Positions 26,616 to 35,504 of a DNA stretch of 64,000 nucleotides are shown piece after piece; position 1 is the first letter of the stretch; the number at the start of each line of letters is the position of its first letter. The notes under the pieces are model-generated. The model searched no databases, was not told where the DNA came from, and saw nothing but the letters and a program-made list of their open reading frames with translations. Location of the stretch: positions 1 through 64,000 of the forward strand of contig CALCKW010000016.1 of the NCBI GenBank assembly GCA_937965695.1. Direction: 5' to 3'. Source of the stretch: an uncultured Granulosicoccaceae bacterium (lineage in GTDB: Bacteria; Pseudomonadota; Gammaproteobacteria; CALCKW01). Made by a program: the position numbers and the translations under genes.

Positions 26616-28010
26616 TCAAGCGCGCTCAAAGCCACGGGCGATTTCGTAGTCTGTTACCACTCGGTCAAAATCTTCTATTTCCCACTCCGCCGCTCGCACA
26701 TAGTGGTCTACAACATCATCACCAAAAGCGCTGCGCAGCAATACTGAAGCGTGTAAGGTTTCGCGCGCGTCACGCAAGGTCTGAGGAATACTGTTCGACT
26801 CCCCTTGATAGACATCGCCCGTCATGGGTTCGCTCAGCTCTAGCTTCTCTTCGATACCAGCGATTCCGGCCGCCAATTGCGCAGCCATAGCCAAGTAGGG
26901 GTTGAGATCACTCCCGCCAACTCGACATTCCACTCGTACCGCTTTACTACCGGCCCCGCACAAGCGAAAGCCTGCCGTGCGGTTGTCAACTGACCAAATA
27001 GTGCGAGTAGGCGCGAATGTGCCTTTTTGGAATCGCTTATAGCTGTTGATATAGGGCGCGAGAAAATAAGTGTAGTCAGGTGCGTACTTGAGTAACCCCG
27101 CCATGTAATGTTTCATGAGCAGTGACATGCCAAGCTTGTCTTCTTCATCAAAGAAAGCTGACTTTCCGTCTTTCCATAGTGACTGATGCACATGGGACGA
27201 CGAACCAACGCGACTGTGGTGCCATTTGGCTAAAAAGCTCGCCGCATGACCTTGCTGCCAAGCTATTTCCTTAATTGCATGCTTGGCAATGCTGTGATGA
27301 TCGGCCGTATCCAGTGCATCAGCGTAACGTATATTCAGCTCTTCCTGCCCTGCTTCTGCCTCACCTTTAGAATTTTCCACCGGGATGCCCGCCGCATAAA
27401 GATGATTTCTCACCGGTCGCATCACGTGCTCTTCTTTTGTGGTTTGCAGAATGTGGTAATCCTCGTTGTAGCCCGAGATAGGCTCTAAGTCTCTGAATTT
27501 TTCCTTCTGAATTTCACCAAAACTCTTCTGGAATAGAAAGAACTCCAACTCGGTCGCCATCATCGCGCTGTAACCTAAAGCCGACAGTCGTTCGACTTGT
27601 CTTTTTAGCATCGCTCGAGGTGAGTGAGGAATAGGTTGATGCGTATGATGGTCAAGAACATCACAAAGCACCATCACAGTTCCAGGTAACCAAGGTACAA
27701 CGCGCAAGGTCTCCAAGTCCGGCTTCATCACATAATCGCCGTACCCAGACTCCCACGAGGTAGCGACGTAACCATCAGGAGTGGCCATTTCAAGATCAGT
27801 GGCCAACAAATAGTTACAGCAGTGCGTTTCTTCCCACGCGCTATCTAAAAAGTGCACCGCATGAAATCGCTTACCCATTAACCGGCCTTGCATATCAACC
27901 AAGCAGGCGAGCACCGTGTCAATTTCACCGTTCTCGGTACAGACGCTTAATTCCTCAAGACTCAACAGACCGGACATTTCTTCATCTTCCATCAGCAAAC
28001 GCCGAGACAT
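26616..28010 (-). CDS. Glutamine-synthetase-like gamma-glutamyl-amine ligase
   Basis: 464 residues of the GS superfamily. Visible motifs are MATELEFFLF, GEAEAGQEELNIRY, the 'KWHHSRVGSSSHVHQSLW' loop, and 'NRTAGFRLCG...RVECRVGGSDLNPYLAMAA'. The opening 'LVDMQGRLMGKR' and the overall form fit the PuuA/gamma-glutamylpolyamine or gamma-glutamylethanolamide synthetase branch rather than housekeeping GlnA. It likely uses ATP to join glutamate to an amine. It is separated from the TRAP binding-protein gene by an intrinsic terminator. The amine is unknown. Confidence 0.8.
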   Translation of the reverse strand: MSRRLLMEDEEMSGLLSLEELSVCTENGEIDTVLACLVDMQGRLMGKRFHAVHFLDSAWEETHCCNYLLATDLEMATPDGYVATSWESGYGDYVMKPDLETLRVVPWLPGTVMVLCDVLDHHTHQPIPHSPRAMLKRQVERLSALGYSAMMATELEFFLFQKSFGEIQKEKFRDLEPISGYNEDYHILQTTKEEHVMRPVRNHLYAAGIPVENSKGEAEAGQEELNIRYADALDTADHHSIAKHAIKEIAWQQGHAASFLAKWHHSRVGSSSHVHQSLWKDGKSAFFDEEDKLGMSLLMKHYMAGLLKYAPDYTYFLAPYINSYKRFQKGTFAPTRTIWSVDNRTAGFRLCGAGSKAVRVECRVGGSDLNPYLAMAAQLAAGIAGIEEKLELSEPMTGDVYQGESNSIPQTLRDARETLHASVLLRSAFGDDVVDHYVRAAEWEIEDFDRVVTDYEIARGFERA

Positions 28011-28027
28011 ACTCGGACTTGGGCTAG

Positions 28028-28056
28028 AAAAAGCCCGGCTCCTGACTGAGCCGAGC
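28028..28056 (-). terminator. Intercistronic intrinsic terminator between TRAP binding protein and GS-like gene
   Basis: On the minus strand CGGCTC and GAGCCG pair around a six-base loop, followed by GGGC and five Ts. It lies within the operon, so it should reduce transcription of the two downstream enzyme genes relative to the transporter. Confidence 0.7.
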
Positions 28057-28065
28057 GGTTACACT

Positions 28066-29100
28066 TTAGCCGTAGCGGTAAGGTCGCCCGGCCTTTTGCA
28101 TATCAGCATTGTACTTTTTAAAGATTTCTACAACTTTCGCTTTAGTCTCCGACTCTGCAGCAATCTCATCCCAGAATACGTGAGCCGCGTCTTCTACAGT
28201 CGCCCACTCTTCATCAGGAATAGATGTCAGCTCCATCTTGGGGCCGTTGACCCGTAACGAGGCTTCACCACCCCAATACCACCACTGTCGATAATAGTGA
28301 GACTGATCACAGCAGACGCGGAATAGCGTTTGCAAATCTTCAGGCAGTTCGTTCCAGCGTTCCATATTGGCAAAGAAAGATCCCGCCCAAGCACCAGAGA
28401 TATTGTTAGTCAAAAAGTAATTAGTCACATCCGCCCAACCGACGGTGTAGTCCTCTGTAATACCCGACCAAGCAATTCCGTCAAGCTCTCCTGTTTGCAC
28501 AGCGACTTCAATGTCTTCCCAAGGCAATGTGACAGGCACTACACCAAACTGGGACATAAAACGCCCTGCCGTTGGGAATGTAAAGACACGCTTGCCTTTT
28601 AGGTCCTCCAGTGAACGAATGGGATCTTTAGTCGCGAAGTGACAAGGATCCCAAGCTCCGGCAGAAATATGCTTTACTCCCACAGCACTGTAGGCCTCGT
28701 CCCAAATTTCGTTCAGGCCATACTGGTTAAACAGCACCGGTACGTCCAGCGAGTAACGGGAAGCAAAAGGAAAGTATCCGCCAAATACTGTAACCTCAGT
28801 TGGCGAAGCCATGGAATCATCATCGGACTGAACTGCGTCAATAGTGCCGCGCTGCATCGCCCTGAACAGTTCACCCGTTGGAACCAACTGATCAGCAAAA
28901 TAAAGCTCTATTTGCATACGATCGCCAGCGACCTTATTGAACATATCCACGGCGGGTTTGACCACGTGCTCTGCCAGTGCCGAGCCGGCGTAAGTTTGCA
29001 TACGCCACTTGATTTTGGCATCAGCGTACACAGGCACTGCCAAGGGCATTGCCAAGGAACCAGCTGCAGCAGCTTTGATAAAATTTCTTCTTGAAGCCAT
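28066..29100 (-). CDS. TRAP transporter substrate-binding protein (DctP family)
   Basis: 344 residues starting with a Tat-type signal (SRRNFIK then a hydrophobic stretch, cleavage near VYADA), so it is exported folded to the periplasm. The mature part is a DctP/TAXI-like fold of the type often annotated as mannitol/chloroaromatic-like TRAP binding proteins (WRMQTYAGSALAEHVV, 'ELDGIAWSGITEDYTVGW', conserved Arg-containing FTFPTAGRFM). It delivers an organic anion, probably a carboxylate, to the permease. AGGAGA precedes ATG. The gene follows the two permease genes in the operon. Confidence 0.88.
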   Translation of the reverse strand: MASRRNFIKAAAAGSLAMPLAVPVYADAKIKWRMQTYAGSALAEHVVKPAVDMFNKVAGDRMQIELYFADQLVPTGELFRAMQRGTIDAVQSDDDSMASPTEVTVFGGYFPFASRYSLDVPVLFNQYGLNEIWDEAYSAVGVKHISAGAWDPCHFATKDPIRSLEDLKGKRVFTFPTAGRFMSQFGVVPVTLPWEDIEVAVQTGELDGIAWSGITEDYTVGWADVTNYFLTNNISGAWAGSFFANMERWNELPEDLQTLFRVCCDQSHYYRQWWYWGGEASLRVNGPKMELTSIPDEEWATVEDAAHVFWDEIAAESETKAKVVEIFKKYNADMQKAGRPYRYG

Positions 29101-29168
29101 CGTTGTATCTCCTCAGAAAATTTCAATCAGCTCTAAAAGGTCTAGAGCTCCGTTCAACCCCAATTACG

Positions 29169-30491
29169 TTATTTACCGTAAACAGTTTCCGGTAACCACA
29201 ACGCAATTTGCGGAAAAGTCATAATGAGAGCCAAGGCGGCTATCATCAAAATCACAAAGGGAATAATCGAGACGTAGATGTCTCGCAGCCCAATTTCAGG
29301 AGGCGCCATCGCGCGCATCAAAAATAAGTTATAACCAAACGGAGGAGTCATATAGGCGATTTGAGTGGTAATGGTGTAGAGCACACCGTACCAGATTAAA
29401 TCAAAACCTAAGGCACCAACGAGAGGAACATACAACGGCGCGACAATTACCAACATTGCCGTGTCATCCAAAAAAGTTCCCATCAAAATAAAACTAAGCT
29501 GCATCAAGATAAGAATCATCCATGGGCTCAGACCTAATTGATCGGTGAATAAATGCTCTATCGCTTTAACCGCACCCAAACCATCAAAAATTGCTCCAAA
29601 CCCTAGAGCCGCCAAGATAATCCACATGAACATGCAGGAGATAGCAAGGGTTTGGCGTACAGATGTTTCAAAAACCGCTCGAGTCATACGGCCCTTGAGT
29701 ACGGCTGCCACAAAAGCGGTCATTGCACCGATAGCAGAGCTTTCAACAAGCGAAGTCCACCCATTGATAAAAGGCACCATCATCGAGGCAAAAATCACCA
29801 AGGGTAAGCTGCCAGCTCGAGCCAAACGCCACTTCTCACTCATGGGCACATTACGCTCTTCTTCCGGCAGCGCAGGCCCGAGCGTGGGATTGATACGACA
29901 CCGCACGTAAATGTAGATGACGAACATTAACGCCATGATCAAACCAGGCACCAAACCCGCCAACCAAAGCTGCCCAACCGGCTGACGAGCGATCATAGCG
30001 TAGAGCACTAAAACAACGGATGGCGGCACCAGAATTCCTAGACTGGAGCCAGCTTGAACAACCCCAGTGACCATCGTTTTGTCGTAACCCCGCCGAAGTA
30101 GCTCCGGTAACGCAATAGTGGCACCAATGGCCATGCCAGCAACAGACAATCCGTTCATAGCGGAGATCAAAACCATCAAACCAATGGTGCCAATAGCTAG
30201 GCCACCATTGATCGAGCCCATCCAAACGTGGAACATCTTGTAAAGATCGTCGGCAATACCGCTTTCACTGAGTACATACCCCATGAAGATAAACATCGGC
30301 AGGGTCAGTAGCGGATACCATTTCATCAGCTTCATAGCAGATGCAAACGGCACATCGACACCACCGGTACCCCAAAGCATAAGACCGGCGACGGCACCCA
30401 CAAATCCAATAGCGCCAAAAACTCGCTGGCCCGTCATGAGCATCAGCATCATCGAGCCGAACATCAGCGTCGCAATCATTTCGTAGGACAT
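29169..30491 (-). CDS. TRAP transporter large permease (DctM family)
   Basis: 440 residues, about twelve hydrophobic segments, with typical DctM stretches (LLTLPMFIFMGYVLSESGIADDLY is visible, as are GLSVAGMAIGATIALPELLRR, SLGILVPPS and TPPFGYNLF). It is the sodium-driven transport subunit. The ATG at 30491 overlaps the stop of the small permease gene by one base (TAATG), so translation is coupled. Longer starts upstream run into dctQ and are rejected. Confidence 0.92.
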   Translation of the reverse strand: MSYEMIATLMFGSMMLMLMTGQRVFGAIGFVGAVAGLMLWGTGGVDVPFASAMKLMKWYPLLTLPMFIFMGYVLSESGIADDLYKMFHVWMGSINGGLAIGTIGLMVLISAMNGLSVAGMAIGATIALPELLRRGYDKTMVTGVVQAGSSLGILVPPSVVLVLYAMIARQPVGQLWLAGLVPGLIMALMFVIYIYVRCRINPTLGPALPEEERNVPMSEKWRLARAGSLPLVIFASMMVPFINGWTSLVESSAIGAMTAFVAAVLKGRMTRAVFETSVRQTLAISCMFMWIILAALGFGAIFDGLGAVKAIEHLFTDQLGLSPWMILILMQLSFILMGTFLDDTAMLVIVAPLYVPLVGALGFDLIWYGVLYTITTQIAYMTPPFGYNLFLMRAMAPPEIGLRDIYVSIIPFVILMIAALALIMTFPQIALWLPETVYGK

Positions 30492-31087
30492 TAGAGTTCT
30501 ACACCTCGAATACGCCCAATATCCCGAATGAATTCTGCCAGCGTTTGCAAAATCATTAAAAAGACACCTACACAGAGCACCAGCTTTATTGGCCAAATAG
30601 GCGGTCGCCACGCAGTGGAGCTTCGTTCAATAAAACCGAACATATCTGTTGCTGCAGCCTTACCTTGCGTGATGAGGGTGTAAAACACCTCACCAAAAAA
30701 ATTAAAAGGCTCGCTACCGAAATAACCCACTGAATAGGCCATAGATCCGATTGCACCATAGAGCAAAACGCCTAGGTAAAACATCAAAAAGAGGACAGTC
30801 ACGGCATCCACCCAGGCCTTGGTGCGCAGGCTCCAGGTGCTATAGAACAAGTCCATTCTCACGTTTGAACCCAATTGGATGGAGTAGGGTCCACCCAAAA
30901 CGTAATAGGCCACCATCACAAATTGCGCAGATTCTAGAGTCCAGAGAGTAGGCAAAAAGAATGTCTTTGAGATAGACGACCACAATAGAATTCCGACGAG
31001 CACAAAGATCAAATACATCGCCAATCTGCCGAGTGCTCGGTTGATCGCCTCCACGACTCGTACAAAGGCGACGACGGTCTTAGGCAT
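30491..31087 (-). CDS. TRAP transporter small permease (DctQ family)
   Basis: 198 residues with four hydrophobic segments. The conserved DctQ element 'GSNVRMDLFY' is visible near residue 75. It forms the membrane complex with the DctM-like subunit. Its start overlaps the end of the upstream amidohydrolase-like gene by eight bases. Confidence 0.88.
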   Translation of the reverse strand: MPKTVVAFVRVVEAINRALGRLAMYLIFVLVGILLWSSISKTFFLPTLWTLESAQFVMVAYYVLGGPYSIQLGSNVRMDLFYSTWSLRTKAWVDAVTVLFLMFYLGVLLYGAIGSMAYSVGYFGSEPFNFFGEVFYTLITQGKAAATDMFGFIERSSTAWRPPIWPIKLVLCVGVFLMILQTLAEFIRDIGRIRGVEL

Positions 31088-31838
31088 AAATAGCGCCCTC
31101 TTGAATTTCTGTGAGCGCGCAGCGCAACATCATTTCAAGTTCATCACATATTTTCTGGCAGCCAATCGCATCAACTAGAAGGTCATTTCGTATCTCCAAC
31201 ATCACGTTCGCCAACCCTCTCGAGATAGCATGCAGTTGCAGCGAGTGTGTGACTCCGTCTTCGGGGCCGTAGGGCTTGTTTCTCAGCACAGATCGACAGG
31301 GCAACTGGTCAGAGTTCGACAAAATCGCGTTTGCCAGTCGATCATCAGAATCATGTAAAACGCCGATTTCGACGGTCCGTCTTTCACCAAAGAAAGTCGG
31401 AGAAAAGCTATGCACTGTCACCACCACTGTTCTTTTGCCCGCCAATAATCGTGCATCCAAGAATCTACTGACGGTGTCACAGAAAGGCTTGTATACCCAA
31501 TCCACCCTTTGTTGGCGCGCCGCATCATCAAGGTTTCGATTGCCAGGAATTTCAATCAGCTCAGATTGCACGGGGCAAGCACTCTCCACATGCGGAGGCC
31601 GATTACAGTCATAGACCAAGCGCGAGATCCGGCTAGCAATCAGTGGCGCATCCAAAGCAGCAGACAGGCGCAAAGACAGTTCGAGAGCGCCAGGATCCCA
31701 AGCGGCATGACTCTCGCGCTGATCTACTGCCAAACCGAGATAGTTGAGGGAATCGGGTATAAAAGCAGAAGCGTGCTCACACAGCAGGCAAACTTGGCTT
31801 AAGCCACCAGAGTTATGCACTTCCACTGCAGGATCCAT
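31080..31838 (-). CDS. N-formylglutamate amidohydrolase-like enzyme
   Basis: A 252-residue protein of the FGase/HutG superfamily (PF05013). Visible motifs are 'LLCEHASAFIPDSL', HAAWDPGA, SRLVYDCNRPP, VTVHSFSPTFFG and 'LEIRNDLL', which carry the zinc ligands and substrate arginines. I chose ATG 31838 (MDPAVEVHN); upstream codons do not fit the family. No hut genes are nearby. It heads a TRAP/GS/ADH operon, so it may hydrolyse a different glutamyl or acyl amide. The start lacks a strong ribosome site. Confidence 0.75.
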   Translation of the reverse strand: MDPAVEVHNSGGLSQVCLLCEHASAFIPDSLNYLGLAVDQRESHAAWDPGALELSLRLSAALDAPLIASRISRLVYDCNRPPHVESACPVQSELIEIPGNRNLDDAARQQRVDWVYKPFCDTVSRFLDARLLAGKRTVVVTVHSFSPTFFGERRTVEIGVLHDSDDRLANAILSNSDQLPCRSVLRNKPYGPEDGVTHSLQLHAISRGLANVMLEIRNDLLVDAIGCQKICDELEMMLRCALTEIQEGAIYA

Positions 31839-31983
31839 CTCGATGTTCAAACAGGGCTCCTCTCGCTTTGTTAAAATATTTTCACAATCGAGTTTACGTG
31901 TCAATATTTTTTCAATAATATTCCGAACAGCCGTAAGGCTCGATGACCCATCATGCAACCTGCTACAAAGACGAGGAAAAATT
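31839..31983. promoter_or_regulatory. Divergent promoter region for TRAP operon and RpiR gene
   Basis: 145 bases between divergent starts. It contains AT-rich inverted elements (AAAATATTTT near 31875, and AATATT repeated around 31904-31922) that could be RpiR operators. No precise promoter can be assigned. Confidence 0.4.
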
Positions 31984-32856
31984 TTGTCGAAGCCAGCTTC
32001 CGTAAGAGAACTCATCCGGGATCACTACCCTGAGTTCAGCCAAGCACAACGCAAATTTGCAGATGCTTTGCTCAACGACTACCCAAATGCAGGCCTAGCA
32101 TCTATTACAACAGTTGCCAGCAATGCTGGCATTTCCTCACCAACGGTCGCCCGTACGGTACAAAAGCTAGGCTTTAAAGGCTTTCCTCAATTTCACCAGG
32201 CATTGCTGCTTGAATTGCAAGCCAAGGTTTCAGGCCCAAACCAGCGCAGAGAGAACTGGGCTAGCGAAGCACCGGACGAACACTTACTCAATCGATTTTC
32301 AAAGGCGATCACCAACAACATCAGTCAAACATTTGCCAACATCGACACAGCGCAATTTGACAATACCGTCTCCCATCTGGCGGACACATCTGGACGCTTA
32401 TATTTAGTTGGGGGACGGATAACGCGAGCGCTCGCTGAATACGCCTTTACGCATTTTCAGGCTATTCGGCCAGACGTCACCCACATGACCGCTTCTTCCG
32501 CTACTTGGCCTCACTATGTACTCGATATGAATAAGGGCGACACGCTTTTGTTGTTTGATATTCGCCGTTACGAAGAAAACTTGCTGAGGCTCTCACAACT
32601 TGCAGCGACGCGGGGTGTTCGCGTTGTATTAATAACCGATCAATGGTCTTCACCTGTAGCAACAGTGGCCGACTACACGTTCAACTGCTGGGTAGAAGTA
32701 CCATCAGGCTGGGACTCAAACACCGCGACCATGCTTCTTTTAGAGGCGATGATCTCATCGGTACAAGAATCGAGATTGGCCGATGCTAGAGATCGCCACG
32801 AAGAGCTGGACCAATTGTTCACTCAGTCTAAGCTATTTCGCAAGGAGGAATACTAG
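31984..32856 (+). CDS. MurR/RpiR-family transcriptional regulator
   Basis: 290 residues from a TTG start with GAGGA seven bases upstream; earlier in-frame ATG codons lie in the divergent gene and give non-family sequence. Residues about 1-80 are the HTH_6 DNA-binding domain (LASITTVASNAGISSPTVARTV is the recognition region). Residues about 110-260 are a SIS sugar-isomerase-like ligand-binding domain (LYLVGGRITRALAEY, GDTLLLFDIRRYEENL). It probably controls the divergent TRAP operon. The effector is unknown, and a phosphosugar is not a given in this context. Confidence 0.85.
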   Translation: MSKPASVRELIRDHYPEFSQAQRKFADALLNDYPNAGLASITTVASNAGISSPTVARTVQKLGFKGFPQFHQALLLELQAKVSGPNQRRENWASEAPDEHLLNRFSKAITNNISQTFANIDTAQFDNTVSHLADTSGRLYLVGGRITRALAEYAFTHFQAIRPDVTHMTASSATWPHYVLDMNKGDTLLLFDIRRYEENLLRLSQLAATRGVRVVLITDQWSSPVATVADYTFNCWVEVPSGWDSNTATMLLLEAMISSVQESRLADARDRHEELDQLFTQSKLFRKEEY

Positions 32857-32979
32857 TTCGCTTCTCTAAGGGGCATACCTTTGCTTTTGCTCTCAAGAAT
32901 TTTTACCACTTTATTTATTAATTGAAAACTATCCCGCGCTACTCTCGAAAACACTTACTCAAGCACAAAGAGAAGAGCA

Positions 32980-34305
32980 ATGATGAACCAAAATGTTGGA
33001 AAGACTCAGGCACCTGCCCGACTAAAAAAATCACTCTTGGCCCTAGCCATCACGCTGACGTGTACAGGCACCAACGCTGCCACTGTCGACCTACGTATAA
33101 TGGAGGCTACCGATATCCATGTACATTCATTAACCAAAGTGGAAGGCATTGACGCAATTTTATTTGGCCATGCGCATCAACCTTTTCCTAGTGAAAAGTT
33201 TTCCGATATCGAAGGGGCAGATGTAGAAAACGGCACGCTCAATGGAGTGCCTGCGGTCATGCCAGGGTTTTGGGGCTCGCACTTAGGTGTCGTTGACCTA
33301 ACCCTCGAGGTGAATGACGGTCAGTAGGAAGTTGTATCAGGCAAGGGCTCCTTGAGAGGCATTTACGCACGCGAGGGCCGCAAAACAACGCAACTAGTGG
33401 ACGCCGATGCAAGTTCGTTGCATCCGTTTCCGATGAACACCAAGCCACCATCGGATACATGAACAAAGGCGTAGGCACTACCACAGCACCAATTCACAGT
33501 TATATCTTATTGGTACAGGACGAACCGTCCGTGCAGATAGTCACTAATGCGCAAAAGCGCTATGTCGAGAAACTTATTCAAGGCACAGAATTCGATGGCA
33601 TTCCAGTGCTGTCCGCGGGAGCACTCTTTAAGGCCGGTGGTCGAGGTGGTGCAGACTATTACACCAATATCGGCACCGGAAACATTGCAGTTAAAAATGT
33701 AGCGGACTTGTATATTTATCCAAATACTCTACGCGCGGTCCTACTCAATGGTGCAGAAGTCAAAGAGTGGCTAGAGATGTCGATGGGGGCGTTTAATACA
33801 ATCAAAGCGGGAAACTCTGATGAGCAAATTCTCTTAAACCCCGACTTTCCTTCGTACAATTTCGACATCATTGATGGCGTCAATTTTAGCGTTGATTTGT
33901 CACAAGACGCTCGCTACGACAAAGATGGTGCAAAGATATCAGACACCCAACGTATCATTTCAATGCAATTTCAAGGCGAAGCAGTCGATCCAGAGCAATC
34001 GTTTATAGTGGCGACTAACAACTACCGTGCAAGCGGTGGAGGAAATTTCCCCGCACTAGACGGTAGCAATATCATCATCTCCGCTCCAGATGAAAATCGC
34101 ACCGTGCTGGCCAACGACATATTTGCGCTTAAAACCATTGATCCTTCGGCCGACAACAATTGGTCTTTTGCTCCTATCGTTGGTGCCATTGTTGTATTTG
34201 AAATACTCACCAAATGCCAAAGAAGCAATTACCGACAGTATGCCGATCACATATGTGGGTGAAGGCAATGATGGATTTGCAAAGTACCGTTTGGCGATGG
34301 ATTAG
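32980..34305 (+). pseudogene. cpdB: Decayed cpdB (2',3'-cyclic-nucleotide phosphodiesterase/3'-nucleotidase)
   Basis: The frame opens with a signal peptide and [14 protein letters not shown], then jumps to [19 protein letters not shown]. About 220 residues of the metallophosphatase core of CpdB (E. coli protein about 647 residues) are deleted between them. A stop at 33325-33327 follows. Homology resumes after a frameshift (YILLVQDEPSVQIV, LYIYPNTLRAVLLNGAEVKEWLE, YNFDIIDGVNF, ATNNYRASGGGNFP). It shifts again near 34195 into a frame ending EGNDGFAKYRL at 34305. Deletion, stop and two frameshifts mean no functional enzyme. Confidence 0.88.
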
Positions 34306-34333
34306 GATAGAAAAATCATCGTTCGTACGATAT

Positions 34334-34361
34334 CACGCCGTGTAAAAAAAAGCGCGGCGTG
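34334..34361. other. Hairpin between cpdB pseudogene and Gfo/Idh gene
   Basis: Seven-pair stem CACGCCG/CGGCGTG with a 14-base loop that contains eight As on the plus strand. It lies just downstream of the minus-strand Gfo/Idh gene and may act in its 3' end. It is not a standard terminator because the T-run falls in the loop. Confidence 0.4.
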
Positions 34362-34370
34362 TAATTCCAT

Positions 34371-35489
34371 TCAGCTAAATGAAAGTCCTTCATCAGAGAG
34401 ACGTACTGTTTCTCCTGACAAAATTGCGCGTTGAGCCGCCATTCCAATCACCACGGCTCGCAAACCATCTTCAACGCCGACGTCAACAATTTCACCTTCA
34501 GTGACTGCGCTATAAAAACCTTGATGCTGATAATACGTAGAACCATTGTGATCGCCCGCTTCAAGCAGCTCAGGATCAACGGGAACCAACGACTCAACGG
34601 GGCCTGCTGGAGATCGGGGGCTGATAACGATTTTTGGCACCGGCGCTTCGCCTAAGTGCTCAGGCCAGAACCGCCCCGGCCCAGGAACAAAACACTCTAG
34701 CTTGGCTTCATCGCCGACAGCACAAAGCTCCTCTTGGTATCGACTGCCCTCAGCGAACATGCATAACTCAAGCATGGCTCGTTGCCCGTTAGCAAAATCC
34801 AATAGTACAAAAGCATTATCAATGATGTCCGGCTGTTGCCCTTCATAGCGCTCATCGCGGTGATTGACATCAGCCGCTCCACTGGCACTAACACGCACCA
34901 CTTCGCTTTGAAGCAATAACCGCATTAGATCGAAGAAGTGGCAACATTTTTCAACCAAAGTACCGCCCGTGAATCGATTAAATCGGTTCCAATCGCCCAC
35001 TTTAGGCAGAAAAGGAAAGCGATGTTCGCGGACGCTCAGCGTTTTCAGGGAGCCGACAACCCCAGCGTTTAGTTCTTTCCTAAAGAGGGCAATGGGCGGC
35101 ATATAGCGGTATTCCATCGCCACCCAAATGGGTGCTGGGTAGGTGGCCGCAGCGTTTCGCAGTTTCTCCACATCGGCAAGCTCTGTGCAGATAGGTTTTT
35201 CAACCAGTATCGGCAATTGGCTATTAGCCATAATATAAAGCAGTTGTTCCGCGTGCTGATAATTGGGGCTGGTGATCACCAATGCATCAACATCGTCACG
35301 TTTGAGAAGCTGCTTTAAGTTTTGCACGCGATCAGCATTTTCAGCGAGTGCGAGCGCCTGCTCGGCCATTGCGTCATCAGGTTCTAAGATGGCTGTGACC
35401 AGCGCGCCGGGCAACAACGACAAGTTTCGGAGATGCTCACGGCCCATCATGCCGCAGCCCAACAGACCATAGCGCAGTGTCTTACTCAT
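34371..35489 (-). CDS. Gfo/Idh/MocA-family NAD(P)-dependent protein, candidate NAD-dependent sulfoquinovosidase
   Basis: 372 residues. N-terminal Rossmann domain with GLLGCGMMGREHL (residues 8-20) and the EKPIC motif near residue 100; C-terminal alpha/beta domain with FNRFTGGTLVEKCCHFFDLM around residue 170, the usual catalytic His/Lys region. Family members oxidise sugars or, in some branches, cleave glycosides through NAD-dependent transient oxidation. The context (GntR regulator, divergent SmoC/B/A-like trio) raises the possibility of the latter, acting on sulfoquinovosides. That is inference; a plain sugar dehydrogenase is possible. Confidence 0.8.
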   Translation of the reverse strand: MSKTLRYGLLGCGMMGREHLRNLSLLPGALVTAILEPDDAMAEQALALAENADRVQNLKQLLKRDDVDALVITSPNYQHAEQLLYIMANSQLPILVEKPICTELADVEKLRNAAATYPAPIWVAMEYRYMPPIALFRKELNAGVVGSLKTLSVREHRFPFLPKVGDWNRFNRFTGGTLVEKCCHFFDLMRLLLQSEVVRVSASGAADVNHRDERYEGQQPDIIDNAFVLLDFANGQRAMLELCMFAEGSRYQEELCAVGDEAKLECFVPGPGRFWPEHLGEAPVPKIVISPRSPAGPVESLVPVDPELLEAGDHNGSTYYQHQGFYSAVTEGEIVDVGVEDGLRAVVIGMAAQRAILSGETVRLSDEGLSFS

Positions 35490-35504
35490 TTTTATCCTAT
35501 TTCA

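Noticed and set aside
33205-33327. A separate short secreted protein at 32980-33327
   Set aside because: Its C-terminal half is an internal part of CpdB and the rest of CpdB follows in other frames, so it is a pseudogene piece.
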